Below are positions 20,738-30,715 of a DNA stretch of 64,000 nt, one piece after another. The notes below the pieces were generated by a model. The model worked only from the letters and a program-made list of their open reading frames with translations. It did not search any database and was not told where the DNA came from. Location of the stretch: positions 1 to 64,000 of the forward strand of contig NZ_JASAMB010000008.1 in the NCBI RefSeq assembly GCF_029948125.1, in the 5' to 3' direction. Position numbers and translations under genes: made by a program. Origin of the DNA: Catellatospora sp. KI3. GTDB lineage: Bacteria > Actinomycetota > Actinomycetes > Mycobacteriales > Micromonosporaceae. How positions within the stretch are numbered: the first letter of the stretch is position 1; every line of letters starts with the position of its first letter.

Positions 20738-21550
20738 TCAGCGGCGGTGGGCGCGGGCGGAGGCGTACAGGCAGATCGCCGCCGCGGCGGCGAGGTTCAG
20801 GCTCTCGGCGCGGCCGTGGATCGGCACCCGGACGGCCGCGTCGGCGGCGGCGCGCAGCTCCTCGGGCAGGCCGTGGGCCTCGGAGCCGAACAGCCAGGCG
20901 GTTGGCGCGGCCAGCGAGCCGTCGTCGATCAGGTCGTCGAGGTCGGCGGCGCCGTAGCCGGAGGTGGCCAGCGTGCGCAGGCCGGCCCCGCGCAGCGCGG
21001 CCAGCGCGGCGGCGGCGTCGGGGGCGCGGACCACGTCCAGGTGGAACAGGCTGCCCGCCGAGGAGCGCACGCACTTGGGGTTGTACGGGTCCACCGCGTC
21101 CCCCGCGAACACGACCGCGTCGGCCCCGGCGGCGTCGGCCGTACGCAGGACCGTCCCGGCGTTGCCGGGGTCGCGGATCTCCACCGCCACGGCGACGAGC
21201 CTGGGCCGCCTGGCCAGTGCCGCGTCGAGGGCGACGTCGAGCAGTTCGCAGACCGCGACCACGCCCTGCGGCGCGACCGTGTCGGCCAGGGCGTCCATCG
21301 CCTCGTCGGTGACGACGGAGAACGGTTCGCCGCGCAGCAGGTCGCGGTGGCGGGTGCGGCCGGACTCGGTGACGAACAGCTCGTGTACGGCCCCGGCGGC
21401 CAGCGCCTCGCGGACCGCCTGCGGCCCCTCGGCCAGGAAGCGCCCGGCCTTGTCCCGGTCGCGGCGGCGGTGCAGCTTGACAGCGGAAACGACCCGGGGA
21501 GTCCGCTGGGTGAACAGCGGGTCCCCGGGTCGGAAATGGTGCTGGGTCAC
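20738..21550 (-). CDS. SpoU/TrmH-family RNA 2'-O-methyltransferase
   Basis: The 270-residue protein has an N-terminal substrate-binding domain and a C-terminal knotted SPOUT domain. The three SpoU motifs are visible: EIRDPGNAGTVLRTADAAG near 123-141, WLFGSEAHGLPEE near 219-231 and VPIHGRAESLNLAAAAAI near 242-259. It methylates a ribose in rRNA or tRNA using SAM; the exact nucleotide cannot be read from sequence. The GTG start is five bases past the rplT stop, so it probably shares the infC-rpmI-rplT transcript. Confidence 0.9.
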   Translation of the reverse strand: MTQHHFRPGDPLFTQRTPRVVSAVKLHRRRDRDKAGRFLAEGPQAVREALAAGAVHELFVTESGRTRHRDLLRGEPFSVVTDEAMDALADTVAPQGVVAVCELLDVALDAALARRPRLVAVAVEIRDPGNAGTVLRTADAAGADAVVFAGDAVDPYNPKCVRSSAGSLFHLDVVRAPDAAAALAALRGAGLRTLATSGYGAADLDDLIDDGSLAAPTAWLFGSEAHGLPEELRAAADAAVRVPIHGRAESLNLAAAAAICLYASARAHRR

Positions 21551-21555
21551 CGAGA

Positions 21556-21927
21556 TCAGGCGGCCTGGGCCTCGGTCACGGCCTTCTTGGCCACCGCGAC
21601 GATGCCGGCGAACGCCGCCTCGTCGTTGACGGCCAGGTCGGCGAGGATCTTGCGGTCAACCTCGACGCCAGCCAGCTTCAGGCCCTGGATCAGGCGGTTG
21701 TAGGTCATGCCGTTGGCGCGAGCGCCCGCGTTGATGCGGGTGATCCACAGCTGCCGGAAGTCGCCCTTGCGGTCCTTGCGGTCGCGGTAGGCGTACTGCA
21801 TCGAGTGGAGGATCTGCTCCTTCGCCTTGCGGTACAGGCGGGAGCGCTGGCCCCGGTAGCCGCTGGCGGCCTCGAGCAGGGTACGGCGCTTCTTCTGGGC
21901 GTTGACCGCCCGCTTGACGCGTGCCAT
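21556..21927 (-). CDS. rplT: 50S ribosomal protein L20
   Basis: The 123-residue basic protein begins [18 protein letters not shown] and carries [18 protein letters not shown], both diagnostic of L20. It binds 23S rRNA early in 50S assembly. It follows rpmI in the universal infC-rpmI-rplT order. In some bacteria L20 represses this operon; I cannot see an L20 binding site here. Confidence 0.97.
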   Translation of the reverse strand: MARVKRAVNAQKKRRTLLEAASGYRGQRSRLYRKAKEQILHSMQYAYRDRKDRKGDFRQLWITRINAGARANGMTYNRLIQGLKLAGVEVDRKILADLAVNDEAAFAGIVAVAKKAVTEAQAA

Positions 21928-22010
21928 TCGTGTTCTCCTAGGTAGGTCTGCGTGTGGAACCGGCGTGGGTCGGTGTTGCTACCGGTTCCGCCCGTTTCGT
22001 CTGGCGCGCG

Positions 22011-22205
22011 TCAGCGGCCGAGCATCTTCTTGATGCGGCCGAGGTCGGCCTTGGCAACCTCAACGGTGCCGCTCAGGCTGCGGGTCTCCTTGGAGGCCTT
22101 GACCTCCAGGCGGTGGCGCAGACCGGTCTGCTGGCGAACGATCTTGCCCGAGCCGGTCACCCGGACCCGCTTGCCCATGCCGGTGTGGCTCTTCATCTTC
22201 GGCAT
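22011..22205 (-). CDS. rpmI: 50S ribosomal protein L35
   Basis: The 64-residue basic protein (MPKMKSHTGMGKRVRVTGSG) is a typical L35. GGGGAG lies about eight bases before the ATG. It lies between infC and rplT. Confidence 0.97.
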   Translation of the reverse strand: MPKMKSHTGMGKRVRVTGSGKIVRQQTGLRHRLEVKASKETRSLSGTVEVAKADLGRIKKMLGR

Positions 22206-22274
22206 CTCGAGGTTCTCCCCTGTTGCTTAGTGGCCACCCGGCGGGGGCCGGGCGGCTGGTGCCTCATCGAGGCG

Positions 22275-22871
22275 TCAGGCCTGCGCCGTCGGCTCGGCGA
22301 CGGTCTCGTCCGCGTCGGGCAGCAGCGCATCGTCCTCACCCTTGCGGGCGACGACCTTGCTGCCGCGGTGCGGCGCCAGCACCATGATCATGTTTCGGCC
22401 GTCCTGCTTCGCCGACGACTCGACGAAACCGACCTCCGCGACCTCTTCCTCGAGCTTGCGCAGGAGCCGGAAACCCAGCTCCGGGCGGCTCTGCTCGCGG
22501 CCTCGGAACATGATCGTCACTTTGACCTTGTCCCCGGCCTTGAGGAACCGCACGACGTGACCCTTCTTGGTCTCGTAGTCGTGCGAGTCGATCTTCGGTC
22601 GGAGCTTCATCTCCTTGATGACCGTCTGCTGCTGGTTACGCCGGGCTTCCCTGGCCTTGAGCGCGCTCTCGTACTTGAACTTGCCGAAGTCCATGAGCTT
22701 GCAGACCGGAGGGCGTGCCATGGGCGCAACCTCGACCAGGTCCAGGTCGACGTCGGCGGCCAGCTGCAGGGCGCGCTCGAGCGGGACGATGCCCACCTGC
22801 TCACCCTCAGGGCCGACCAGTCGGACCTCTCGTGCCCGGATCTGATCGTTGACGCGTGGCTCGACGCTGAT
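22275..22871 (-). CDS. infC: Translation initiation factor IF-3 (ATC start)
   Basis: IF-3 binds the 30S subunit, keeps 50S off and rejects non-AUG or mismatched start codons. The 198-residue protein includes [34 protein letters not shown] and [16 protein letters not shown]. The conserved N-terminus ([20 protein letters not shown]) lies upstream of the first ATG or GTG and is preceded in frame only by ATC at 22871. AGGAGG sits four bases before that ATC. A rare start codon is the known device by which IF-3 limits its own synthesis. A GTG start at 22796 would remove 25 conserved residues. Confidence 0.93.
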   Translation of the reverse strand: MSVEPRVNDQIRAREVRLVGPEGEQVGIVPLERALQLAADVDLDLVEVAPMARPPVCKLMDFGKFKYESALKAREARRNQQQTVIKEMKLRPKIDSHDYETKKGHVVRFLKAGDKVKVTIMFRGREQSRPELGFRLLRKLEEEVAEVGFVESSAKQDGRNMIMVLAPHRGSKVVARKGEDDALLPDADETVAEPTAQA

Positions 22872-22947
22872 GTGGCCTCCTCAAATCGTGTTCCACGCCT
22901 CCGGGACCACACCCGGGGACGTGCTTGGCGTCTGACCGAAAGCAGAA

Positions 22948-22969
22948 GGCCCAGGCATATGCCTGGGCC
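22948..22969 (-). promoter_or_regulatory. infC leader hairpin, candidate attenuator
   Basis: A perfect 22-base palindrome with arms GGCCCAGGCA and TGCCTGGGCC lies in the infC leader, 77 bases before the start codon. It is followed on the minus strand by TTCTGCTTTC, a weak pyrimidine tract. Its position inside the leader suggests transcription attenuation rather than operon termination. The leader region 22872-23181 contains no other supported feature except a TAACCT -10-like element near 23150. Confidence 0.5.
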
Positions 22970-23181
22970 CGCTCGACCGGTCGATGCGCACGCCAAGTGC
23001 ACAACCTGAGCTCAGGACGGAGAACGCCCCTACCAGGTGACCGGACCCGAACCGCTCGGTGGCGATCGGGTGGGAGCAGGCGCCCCGCTTGTCGTGAGCG
23101 TGCTGCCGATGCTCTCGCACGGCACAGCCCACAGGTCGACCCGACAAGGTTAACACACGCTGGGAGCAGGTCCGGCCGGGG

Positions 23182-23622
23182 TCAGGCGGTACGGGCCGCG
23201 GCGTGCAGGCGGCGCAGCTCCTGCACCGCGTACAGCGCGTGCTTCTTGTCGACGGCCTGCACCGCCAGCACCGACACCGTGTCGTCGTTCTCCAGTTCGA
23301 GGCTGAGCCACGGCTGGTTGCGCTCCAGGCGGATCGAGCGCACGGCGCCCCACGGCAGCTCGTACCCCCCGACGATGTTGCGGACCCGGATCGCCGCGGC
23401 GTCGGCCTCGACCCGCGGCCTGGCCAGCGCCAGGATGCCCAGCCCGAACACGACGCCGAGGCCGACCATGGCGGCCTGGTCGCCGGTGCGGAACACCCCG
23501 TGGCCGACCGTGGTCAGCGCGGTGCCGATCACCGCGAACAGCAGCACCACGGCGACCGCGGCGATGATCGCCACCGTCCGGGTGCGCCGGGGCCGGAAGG
23601 TCACACGCTGCACGTCAGTCAC
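23182..23622 (-). CDS. PH-domain membrane protein
   Basis: The 146-residue protein has two transmembrane segments (about residues 17-38 and 50-67) followed by a bacterial pleckstrin-homology-like domain (RVRNIVGGYELPWGAVRSI, then LELENDDTVSVLAVQA). The start is a GTG at 23622. Such proteins are common next to hisG in actinobacteria, but the role of this one is unknown. It lies between hisG and the infC operon on the same strand. Confidence 0.75.
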   Translation of the reverse strand: MTDVQRVTFRPRRTRTVAIIAAVAVVLLFAVIGTALTTVGHGVFRTGDQAAMVGLGVVFGLGILALARPRVEADAAAIRVRNIVGGYELPWGAVRSIRLERNQPWLSLELENDDTVSVLAVQAVDKKHALYAVQELRRLHAAARTA

Positions 23623-23638
23623 GCCGACGAGTCTGGCA

Positions 23639-23688
23639 CACGGCCCGCCCGGCCCGGCGCACCGAGGCGGGCGGACGGGCGGGCCGTG
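23639..23688 (-). terminator. hisG terminator hairpin
   Basis: Perfect 13-base arms, 23639-23651 and 23676-23688, begin eight bases past the hisG stop codon. The GC-rich stem and position suggest a factor-independent terminator lacking a long U-tract. Confidence 0.6.
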
Positions 23689-23695
23689 GGCACGG

Positions 23696-24541
23696 TCACA
23701 GGCGGCAGGCGTGGATGTCGGTGACCAGGATGGCGCGGGCGCCGATCTCGTACAGCTCGTCCATGATCCGGTGCACCTCGCCCCGCAGCACCATCGCCTG
23801 CACCGCCACCCAGCCCTCGCGGTGCAGCGGCGACACGGTCGGCGACTCGATGCCGGGGGTCAGCGCCACGGCGCGGTCGAGGCGGTCGGCGCGCACGTCG
23901 TAGGCGAGCATCACGTACCGCCGGGCCACCAGCACGCCCTGCAGGCGGCGCAGCAGCTGGCCGACGGCGCCGTTGCGCTCGGTGTCCTGGCGGCCGATCA
24001 GCACCGCCTCGGAGACCAGGATCGGGTCGCCCAGCGGGACGAGCCCGGCCTGGCGCAGCGTGGCGCCGGTCTCCACCACGTCGGCGATGGCGTCGGCCAC
24101 GCCCAGGCGCACCGCGTTCTCCACCGCGCCGTCGAGCTTGACGATGTCGGCCTTGATGTCGTGCTCGTCGAGGTAGCGGGCGACCACGCCCGGGAACGCG
24201 GTCGCCACCCGGCGCCCGCCCAGGTCGCCGTGGTCGCGTACGGTCTCCGGCGGCGCGGCGAAGCGGAACGTCGCCCGGGCGAAGCCGAGGGCGAGCAGCT
24301 CGGCCACCGGCGAGCCGGAGTCGACCAGCAGGTCCTGCCCGGTCACCCCGAGGTCGAGGTCCCCTGAGCCGACGTAGGTGGCGATGTCCCGGGGCCGCAG
24401 GTAGAAGAACTCGACGTCGTTGTCGGCGTCCACGCAGACCAGGTCGCGGTCGTCGGCCCGCTGCCGGTACCCCGCTTCCTTCAGCATCTCGGTGGCCGGC
24501 CGGGACAGCGTCCCCTTGTTGGGTATGGCGATGCGCAGCAT
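23696..24541 (-). CDS. hisG: ATP phosphoribosyltransferase, long form
   Basis: HisG joins ATP and PRPP in the first, histidine-inhibited step of histidine synthesis. The 281-residue protein begins MLRIAIPNKGTLSRPATEML, has the PRPP-loop-containing DGAVENAVRLGVADAIADVV near 160-180, and keeps the C-terminal ACT-like regulatory domain, so it is the long form that needs no HisZ. The second in-frame ATG is used because the conserved N-terminus begins there. A palindromic repeat separates it from hisE upstream. Confidence 0.95.
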   Translation of the reverse strand: MLRIAIPNKGTLSRPATEMLKEAGYRQRADDRDLVCVDADNDVEFFYLRPRDIATYVGSGDLDLGVTGQDLLVDSGSPVAELLALGFARATFRFAAPPETVRDHGDLGGRRVATAFPGVVARYLDEHDIKADIVKLDGAVENAVRLGVADAIADVVETGATLRQAGLVPLGDPILVSEAVLIGRQDTERNGAVGQLLRRLQGVLVARRYVMLAYDVRADRLDRAVALTPGIESPTVSPLHREGWVAVQAMVLRGEVHRIMDELYEIGARAILVTDIHACRL

Positions 24542-24586
24542 GTCTCTAATCAACTCATCTCGATCACGTCACGAACGTTTCGGCAA

Positions 24587-24647
24587 GTTGATCATGAAGT
24601 TATGGGCATGACACACCGTCGAGCCGCGCCATAAGTTCATGATCAAC
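24587..24647. repeat. Palindromic repeat family A, copy 2
   Basis: Arms 24587-24606 and 24628-24647 pair at 18 of 20 positions. Arms and loop (GACACACCGTCGA) match the copy at 6798-6866. It lies between hisE and hisG, co-directional genes of one pathway. Confidence 0.8.
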
Positions 24648-24671
24648 AGGGGGTGGGGTTCGGTGGCGGAT

Positions 24672-24935
24672 CTACAGATGTCGGTAGACGTCCTTGAGGG
24701 ACAGGTTTGCCGCGAGCATCAGGACCTGGGTCTGGTACAGGAGCTGGGAGATCTCCTCGGCGGCGCGGTCGGGGCCCTCATGCTCCGCGGCCATCCAGCT
24801 CTCGGCCGCCTCTTCGACGACCTTCTTGCCGACCGCGTGCACGCCGGCGCGAACCGCCTTGACCGTGCCGGAGGCCGGGTCACCAGCGGCCACCTTGGCC
24901 TGCAGCTCCTCGAACAGCTCCTCGAACGTCTTCAC
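24672..24935 (-). CDS. hisE: Phosphoribosyl-ATP pyrophosphatase
   Basis: It hydrolyses phosphoribosyl-ATP, the second step of histidine synthesis. The 87-residue all-helical MazG-like protein has [14 protein letters not shown] near 37-50 and [15 protein letters not shown] near 60-75, the acidic metal-binding helices. A GTG at 24935 gives the usual N-terminus [12 protein letters not shown]; upstream in-frame sequence is atypical. The other his genes are not nearby. Confidence 0.93.
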   Translation of the reverse strand: MKTFEELFEELQAKVAAGDPASGTVKAVRAGVHAVGKKVVEEAAESWMAAEHEGPDRAAEEISQLLYQTQVLMLAANLSLKDVYRHL

Positions 24936-25024
24936 GCCGACATTCTGCCCGATCCCCGCCGCGCGCCCGGCCCCGCCCGGCCGCGACGGCACATGCTGGG
25001 ACAACGACCGAGGATCATGGGGGT

Positions 25025-25972
25025 ATGACCGAACGCATGCTCGCCATCCGCCAGGACTCCCTCGGCGGACCCGAGGTGCTGCACCTGGCCGAGGTCGACC
25101 GGCCGCACCCCCGCCCCACCGAGGTGCTGGTCCGGGTGCACGCCGCCGGGGTCAACCCGGTCGACTGGAAGGTGCGCCGCCGGGGCGGGGCGTTCGGCGA
25201 CCCGCCGTTCACCGTCGGCTGGGACGTCAGCGGGGTGGTCGAGCAGCTCGGGCCGGGCGTGACCCGGTTCGAGGCGGGCGACGAGGTGTTCGGCATGCCC
25301 CGCTTCCCGCTGGCCGCCGGGGCGTACGCGCAGTACGTGACGTCGCCGTCCCGCCAGCTCGCCCGCAAGCCCGCCGGACTGGACCACGTGCACGCCGCCG
25401 CGCTGCCGCTGGCCGCGCTCACCGCCTGGCAGGCGCTGGTCGACACCGCCCAGGTCCAGCCGGGGCAGCGGGTGCTGGTGCACGCCGCCGCGGGCGGGGT
25501 CGGCCACCTGGCCGTCCAGATCGCCAAGGCGCACGGCGCGTACGTGCTGGGCACCGCCCGCGAGGCCAAGCACGGGCTGCTGCGCGAACTGGGCGTCGAC
25601 GAGCCGATCGACTACACGGCCGTCGACTTCGAGCAGGTCGCGCGCGACATCGACGTGGTCCTCGACACCGTCGGCGGCGAGTACGAGGAGCGCTCGCTGC
25701 GCACGCTGCGCCCCGGCGGCATCCTCGTCGGCATCCTCAACGCGAGCACCGCCGAGCAGACCAGAGCCAGGGCGGCCGCCCTCGGCGTACGCGGCGCGGG
25801 CCTGCTCGTCGAGCCCGACCGCGCCACCCTGGAGGCGGTCGCCGAGCTGGTGGCCGGCAGGCGGCTGCACCCCCTGGTGGCGGCCACGTTCCCGCTGGCC
25901 GAGGCGGCCCGCGCGCACCAACTCGGTGAGGCGGGCCGCACCAGCGGCAAGATCGTGCTGACCGTCGACTAG
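25025..25972 (+). CDS. NADP-dependent quinone oxidoreductase-like protein (MDR family)
   Basis: This 315-residue medium-chain reductase has the GroES-like fold at the N-terminus ([20 protein letters not shown], residues 36-55) and a Rossmann domain with [17 protein letters not shown] near 156-172. It lacks the zinc-binding cysteines of alcohol dehydrogenases, so it is of the zeta-crystallin/quinone reductase kind. It stands alone on the plus strand between his and lipoprotein genes. Its natural substrate is unknown. Confidence 0.87.
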   Translation: MTERMLAIRQDSLGGPEVLHLAEVDRPHPRPTEVLVRVHAAGVNPVDWKVRRRGGAFGDPPFTVGWDVSGVVEQLGPGVTRFEAGDEVFGMPRFPLAAGAYAQYVTSPSRQLARKPAGLDHVHAAALPLAALTAWQALVDTAQVQPGQRVLVHAAAGGVGHLAVQIAKAHGAYVLGTAREAKHGLLRELGVDEPIDYTAVDFEQVARDIDVVLDTVGGEYEERSLRTLRPGGILVGILNASTAEQTRARAAALGVRGAGLLVEPDRATLEAVAELVAGRRLHPLVAATFPLAEAARAHQLGEAGRTSGKIVLTVD

Positions 25973-25981
25973 CGCACCCGG

Positions 25982-26878
25982 CTAGCGCACCGTGATCGTG
26001 TGGTTGTCCAGGTGCTGGCGGGAGCTGTCGTTGGCGGAGATCTCGAACGCCTCGATCACGTACGTGCCCGGCTCCAGGATTACCGGCACCTTCGCCTCGC
26101 CCTGGGCCGGCCTGCCCGCCGACAGGGTCACCGCGCCCCGCTTCACCACGGTCGAGCCGCGCCGGATCTCGTAGTTGACCGTCGCCTCGAACACCATCCC
26201 GGCCAGGTGCATGGTGAACTCCCGGCCGACGGTGGCGCCGTGCTGCGGGTCGATCAGCCATACCGGCAGCAGGGTGTCGGCGGCGTTGGCCCGGCGCAGC
26301 GGGTCGCGCGTGTCCACGTGCCCCCACAGCTCGTCCACCCGGGCGCCGTCCAGCAGGATCCGCACCGCGGGCTTGCCGCTGGCCGCCGTCGCGGTCCACA
26401 CCAGCTGCTGCACGGCCTGGACCGAGCCGAGGCTGCCCGCACCGTTGACGGCCGCCCCGGACAGGTCCACGGTGACCGTGTCGCCCGCCACCGACGTGCC
26501 GCGCACCCTGGCGCTCGCGGGCCACAGGCTGCTGTAGTCGGGGTCGTAGGCGGTGCGGCCGTCGAGCATCTCGGTGACGGCGGCCTTCGTGCGCGCGGCG
26601 GGCGAGCCGTCGCCTACCGGCAGGCGGTGGAACTCGCGCACCAGCTTCGGGTCGCCCTTGTCACTGGCCAGGTAGTAGACGGCCAGCGCACCGGCCGGGG
26701 CCGCCGTCGGCCCCGGCTCCGTGGTCGGCCCCGTGCTGGGCTCGGGCTCGGCGCTGGGCGAGGCGGCCGGGCTGCCCGCCGGGGAGGCGGGCGGCGTGGG
26801 GCCGGGCGTGGTGGGCGTGCACGCCGCGACGAGCGCGACCAGGATCAGCGGCAGCAGGCGGAGCCGATTGACCGACAT
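25982..26878 (-). CDS. GerMN and Gmad2 domain lipoprotein
   Basis: The 298-residue protein has a lipoprotein signal with lipobox LVAAC (lipidated cysteine C20), then a 45-residue Pro/Ser/Glu-rich linker. A GerMN (sporulation/germination) domain spans about 65-200 (VAGDTVTVDLSGAAVN) and a C-terminal Gmad2 immunoglobulin-like domain about 205-298. It is anchored on the outer face of the membrane. Related actinobacterial proteins accompany sporulation or cell-wall functions; the role here is not defined. Confidence 0.85.
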   Translation of the reverse strand: MSVNRLRLLPLILVALVAACTPTTPGPTPPASPAGSPAASPSAEPEPSTGPTTEPGPTAAPAGALAVYYLASDKGDPKLVREFHRLPVGDGSPAARTKAAVTEMLDGRTAYDPDYSSLWPASARVRGTSVAGDTVTVDLSGAAVNGAGSLGSVQAVQQLVWTATAASGKPAVRILLDGARVDELWGHVDTRDPLRRANAADTLLPVWLIDPQHGATVGREFTMHLAGMVFEATVNYEIRRGSTVVKRGAVTLSAGRPAQGEAKVPVILEPGTYVIEAFEISANDSSRQHLDNHTITVR

Positions 26879-26969
26879 CCCTCAGGTGTACGCCCCGCCC
26901 GCAACCCCCACCAGCCCCCGATCAGCCGACGCACCCGCCGCGCGGGGCCGTCGCCCCGTCCCCCACGCT

Positions 26970-26993
26970 TCGACACTGGCCTATCCAGCGGAC
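26970..26993. repeat. Half copy of palindrome family B
   Basis: This 24-base stretch matches the left arm of the family B element (TCGACACTGGCCTATCCAG, then a diverged end) but has no partner arm. It lies 27 bases from the full copy at 27021-27085, which suggests a degraded tandem copy. Confidence 0.65.
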
Positions 26994-27020
26994 TGCCGAC
27001 CGCCACCCGCCCCGCTTAGC

Positions 27021-27085
27021 ATCGACGCCGGCCTATCCAGAGGACGGATTTCGCGATTCCGTCCTCTAGATAGGCCAGCGTCGAT
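27021..27085. repeat. Palindrome family B, copy 1
   Basis: Arms of 30 bases, 27021-27050 and 27056-27085, enclose a five-base loop with about three mismatches or wobbles. The element is 59 bases past the ribH stop codon and could end the riboflavin transcript. It shares its core with copies at 32588, 37943 and 56828. Confidence 0.85.
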
Positions 27086-27143
27086 GCAAGGCGGAGCGGG
27101 GCGGGGCGGCCCGGCAGATGATCATGTCGGGCGGAGCGGGTGA

Positions 27144-27640
27144 TCAGGCGAAGCCGACCGTGCGGTTCTTCCTGGTGATGTCGCGCAGCGCGATGGCGGC
27201 GTCCAGGGCGGCCACGACCGCGCCCCAGCCCTTGTCCTCGCTCGACTCCGGCAGCCCGGCCCGGTCCCGCGCCTGCGCCTCGTTGTCGACCGTCAGCACC
27301 CCGTGCGCCACCGGCGTCGACTCGTCCAGCGCCACCCTGGTCAGCCCCTCGGTTACCGACTGGCTGACGTACTCGAAGTGGGCCGTCTCGCCCCGGATGA
27401 CCACGCCCAGGGCCACCACCGCGTCGTGGCGGCGGGCCAGGGCCTGGGCCACCACCGGCAGCTCGACCGAGCCGGCGACGTGCGCGACCTGCACCTCGAC
27501 CACTCCGCAGGCCTCGGCGGCGGCCTGGGCCCGCTCGAGCATCTGCCCGACCAGCTCGGCGTGCCAGCGGGTGGCGACGATGCCCAGGCTCAGGCCGGCC
27601 GCGTCGACGGTGTTCAGTTCGGGAGCGCCGTGACCGGCCA

Positions 27641-27641
<1 letters not shown>
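27144..27641 (-). CDS. ribH: 6,7-dimethyl-8-ribityllumazine synthase
   Basis: RibH condenses the pyrimidine intermediate with dihydroxybutanone phosphate to form lumazine and assembles into a hollow capsid or pentamer. The 165-residue protein has VAHVAGSVELPVVAQALA near 52-69, ALGVVIRGETAHFEYVS near 77-93 and NEAQARDRAG near 120-129. Its ATG shares one base with the ribBA stop. It ends the riboflavin operon. Confidence 0.96.
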
Positions 27642-28884
<1,243 letters not shown>

Positions 28885-28888
<4 letters not shown>

Positions 28889-29490
28889 GCCCGGTCCTTA
28901 AGGTGCGGTGCGACCAGCTTCTCGACGTACTTGGCGATCACGTCGACCTCCAGGTTCACCTGCGCCCCGGGGCCCTTGCGGCCCAGGGTGGTGAGCTCCA
29001 GCGTGGTCGGGATCAGGCTCACCGTGAACGACTCGTCGTCGACCGCTACCACGGTCAGCGAGATCCCGTCGACGGTGATGGAGCCCTTCTCCACGATGTA
29101 CCGCGACAGGCCCTGCGGGAGCAGGATCCGGACATCCTCCCAGCCGCCGCCGGGCTGCTTGGAGGCGATGGTGCCGACGCCGTCGACGTGGCCCTGCACG
29201 ATGTGGCCGCCCAGCCGGGTGTGGGCGCTGACCGCGCGCTCCAGGTTGACCCGGTCACCGGGGGCGATGCCGCCCAGCGAGCTGCGGTCGAACGTCTCCT
29301 TCATCACCTCGGTGTCGAAGGTGTCGCCGGTGCTGGACACCACCGTCAGGCAGACGCCGTTGACCGCGATCGAGTCGCCGTGCCTGGCGTCGGCTACGAC
29401 CAGCGGACCCCGTACGGTCAGCACCGCGCCGTCGCCCTGCCAGCTGAGGCCCAGCACCTCGCCGAGTTCTTCCACGATGCCGGTGAACAC
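28885..29490 (-). CDS. ribE: Riboflavin synthase alpha chain
   Basis: It dismutates two lumazines to riboflavin, the last pathway step. The 201-residue protein has two similar lumazine-binding barrels, with [12 protein letters not shown] in the first and [12 protein letters not shown] in the second, after the conserved start [11 protein letters not shown]. The start is a GTG with AGGAGG four bases upstream. Confidence 0.96.
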
Positions 29491-29545
29491 TGGTCCTCCT
29501 ATGCCGCGGCGCCGCGGCGTTCTTCGTCTGGCGTCCCTGGGGACG

Positions 29546-30634
29546 TTAGAGGTTGCCGCTGTCCGCGCTCACCCGCGGACGTGCGGTGAGCCGGAGATCC
29601 GGCCCGACCCGGTCAACATCTAACACTTCCAGATCGATGGCGTCCGTGACCGTTGTCACCCCCGCGCCGACCAGCGCGGCAGGGCCGTCGCCGAGCAGCT
29701 TGGGTGCGACATACGACACGATCAGGTCTACCAGACCGGCGGCGAGAAAGGCACCGGCCAGGTGCGGCCCGCCCTCGAGCAGCACGCTGCGGATGCCCCG
29801 GTGGTGCAGTTCGCGCAGCACCGCGCGCAGGTCCACCCGGCCGTCGGCGTCCGCGCCGAGCAGCGCGGTGGTCGCGATCAGGGTCGGCGCGGCGCTGTCG
29901 CGCACGCGGGCGTCGGCGGGGGTACGCCCCTGCGAGTCGATCACCACGCGCAGCGGCTGCCGGATGGCCAGGCTGCCGGTGCGCAGGTCGCGGGCGGTGA
30001 GCCGGGGGTCCTCGGCCAGCACGGTGCCCACGCCGATCATGATGGCGTCGACGGTGCCGCGCAGCCGGTGCACGTCCATCCGCGCCGCCTCGGACGTGAT
30101 CCACATGCTGGAGCCGTCGACGGCGGCCGCGCGGCCGTCCATGGTCGCGGCGGTCTTCCAGATCAGGTACGGCCGCCCGCGCCGCACCGAGGTCAGCCAG
30201 GCGATGTTGCCCTCTTCGGCCTCGGCCGCGCGCACCCCGACGACCACCTCGACCCCGGCGTCGCGCAGCGCCTGCGCGCCCCCGGCGGCCAGCGGGTTCG
30301 GGTCGGCCACGGCGATCACGACCCGGGACACGCCCGAGCGGACCAGCGCCTGCGCGCACGGGCCGGTGCGCCCCGTGTGGTTGCACGGCTCCAGGGTCAC
30401 CACGGCGGTGCCGCCCTTGGCCCTCTCACCGGCCTGGGCCAGGGCCACGATCTCGGCGTGCGGGCCGCCCGCGTACGCGTGGAAACCCTCGCCGACGACC
30501 TGGCCCGACGCGTTCAGGATCACGCAGCCGAACACCGGGTTGGGGCTGGTGGCGCCCAGACCGCGGGCGGCGAGCTCGATCGCCCGCGCCATCGCCTTGT
30601 CCTCGGCCGGGCTGACCATGGGCTGTTGCCCCAT
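29546..30634 (-). CDS. ribD: Bifunctional pyrimidine deaminase/reductase
   Basis: RibD performs the second and third steps from GTP to riboflavin. The deaminase domain has the zinc motif HAEIV with PCNHTGRTGPCAQAL; the reductase domain begins near residue 150 (YLIWKTAATMDGRAAAV) and has RSVLLEGGPHLAGAFLAAG near 290. The ATG at 30634 has GGAGGAG nine bases upstream; an in-frame GTG 21 bases earlier would overlap that signal. No FMN riboswitch is visible in the short upstream gap. It heads the rib genes after the GGDEF protein. Confidence 0.94.
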   Translation of the reverse strand: MGQQPMVSPAEDKAMARAIELAARGLGATSPNPVFGCVILNASGQVVGEGFHAYAGGPHAEIVALAQAGERAKGGTAVVTLEPCNHTGRTGPCAQALVRSGVSRVVIAVADPNPLAAGGAQALRDAGVEVVVGVRAAEAEEGNIAWLTSVRRGRPYLIWKTAATMDGRAAAVDGSSMWITSEAARMDVHRLRGTVDAIMIGVGTVLAEDPRLTARDLRTGSLAIRQPLRVVIDSQGRTPADARVRDSAAPTLIATTALLGADADGRVDLRAVLRELHHRGIRSVLLEGGPHLAGAFLAAGLVDLIVSYVAPKLLGDGPAALVGAGVTTVTDAIDLEVLDVDRVGPDLRLTARPRVSADSGNL

Positions 30635-30715
30635 CCGTGCTCGCTCCTCCCACACCGTGCGACCGTCGCTCGCGTCACGGGCACGCCGAGAGGTCGGCGA
30701 CGGGACGCAAGTGTG

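Noticed and set aside
30635-30715. FMN riboswitch ahead of ribD
   Set aside because: The gap is only about 80 bases and lacks the conserved FMN-element segments, so none is called here.
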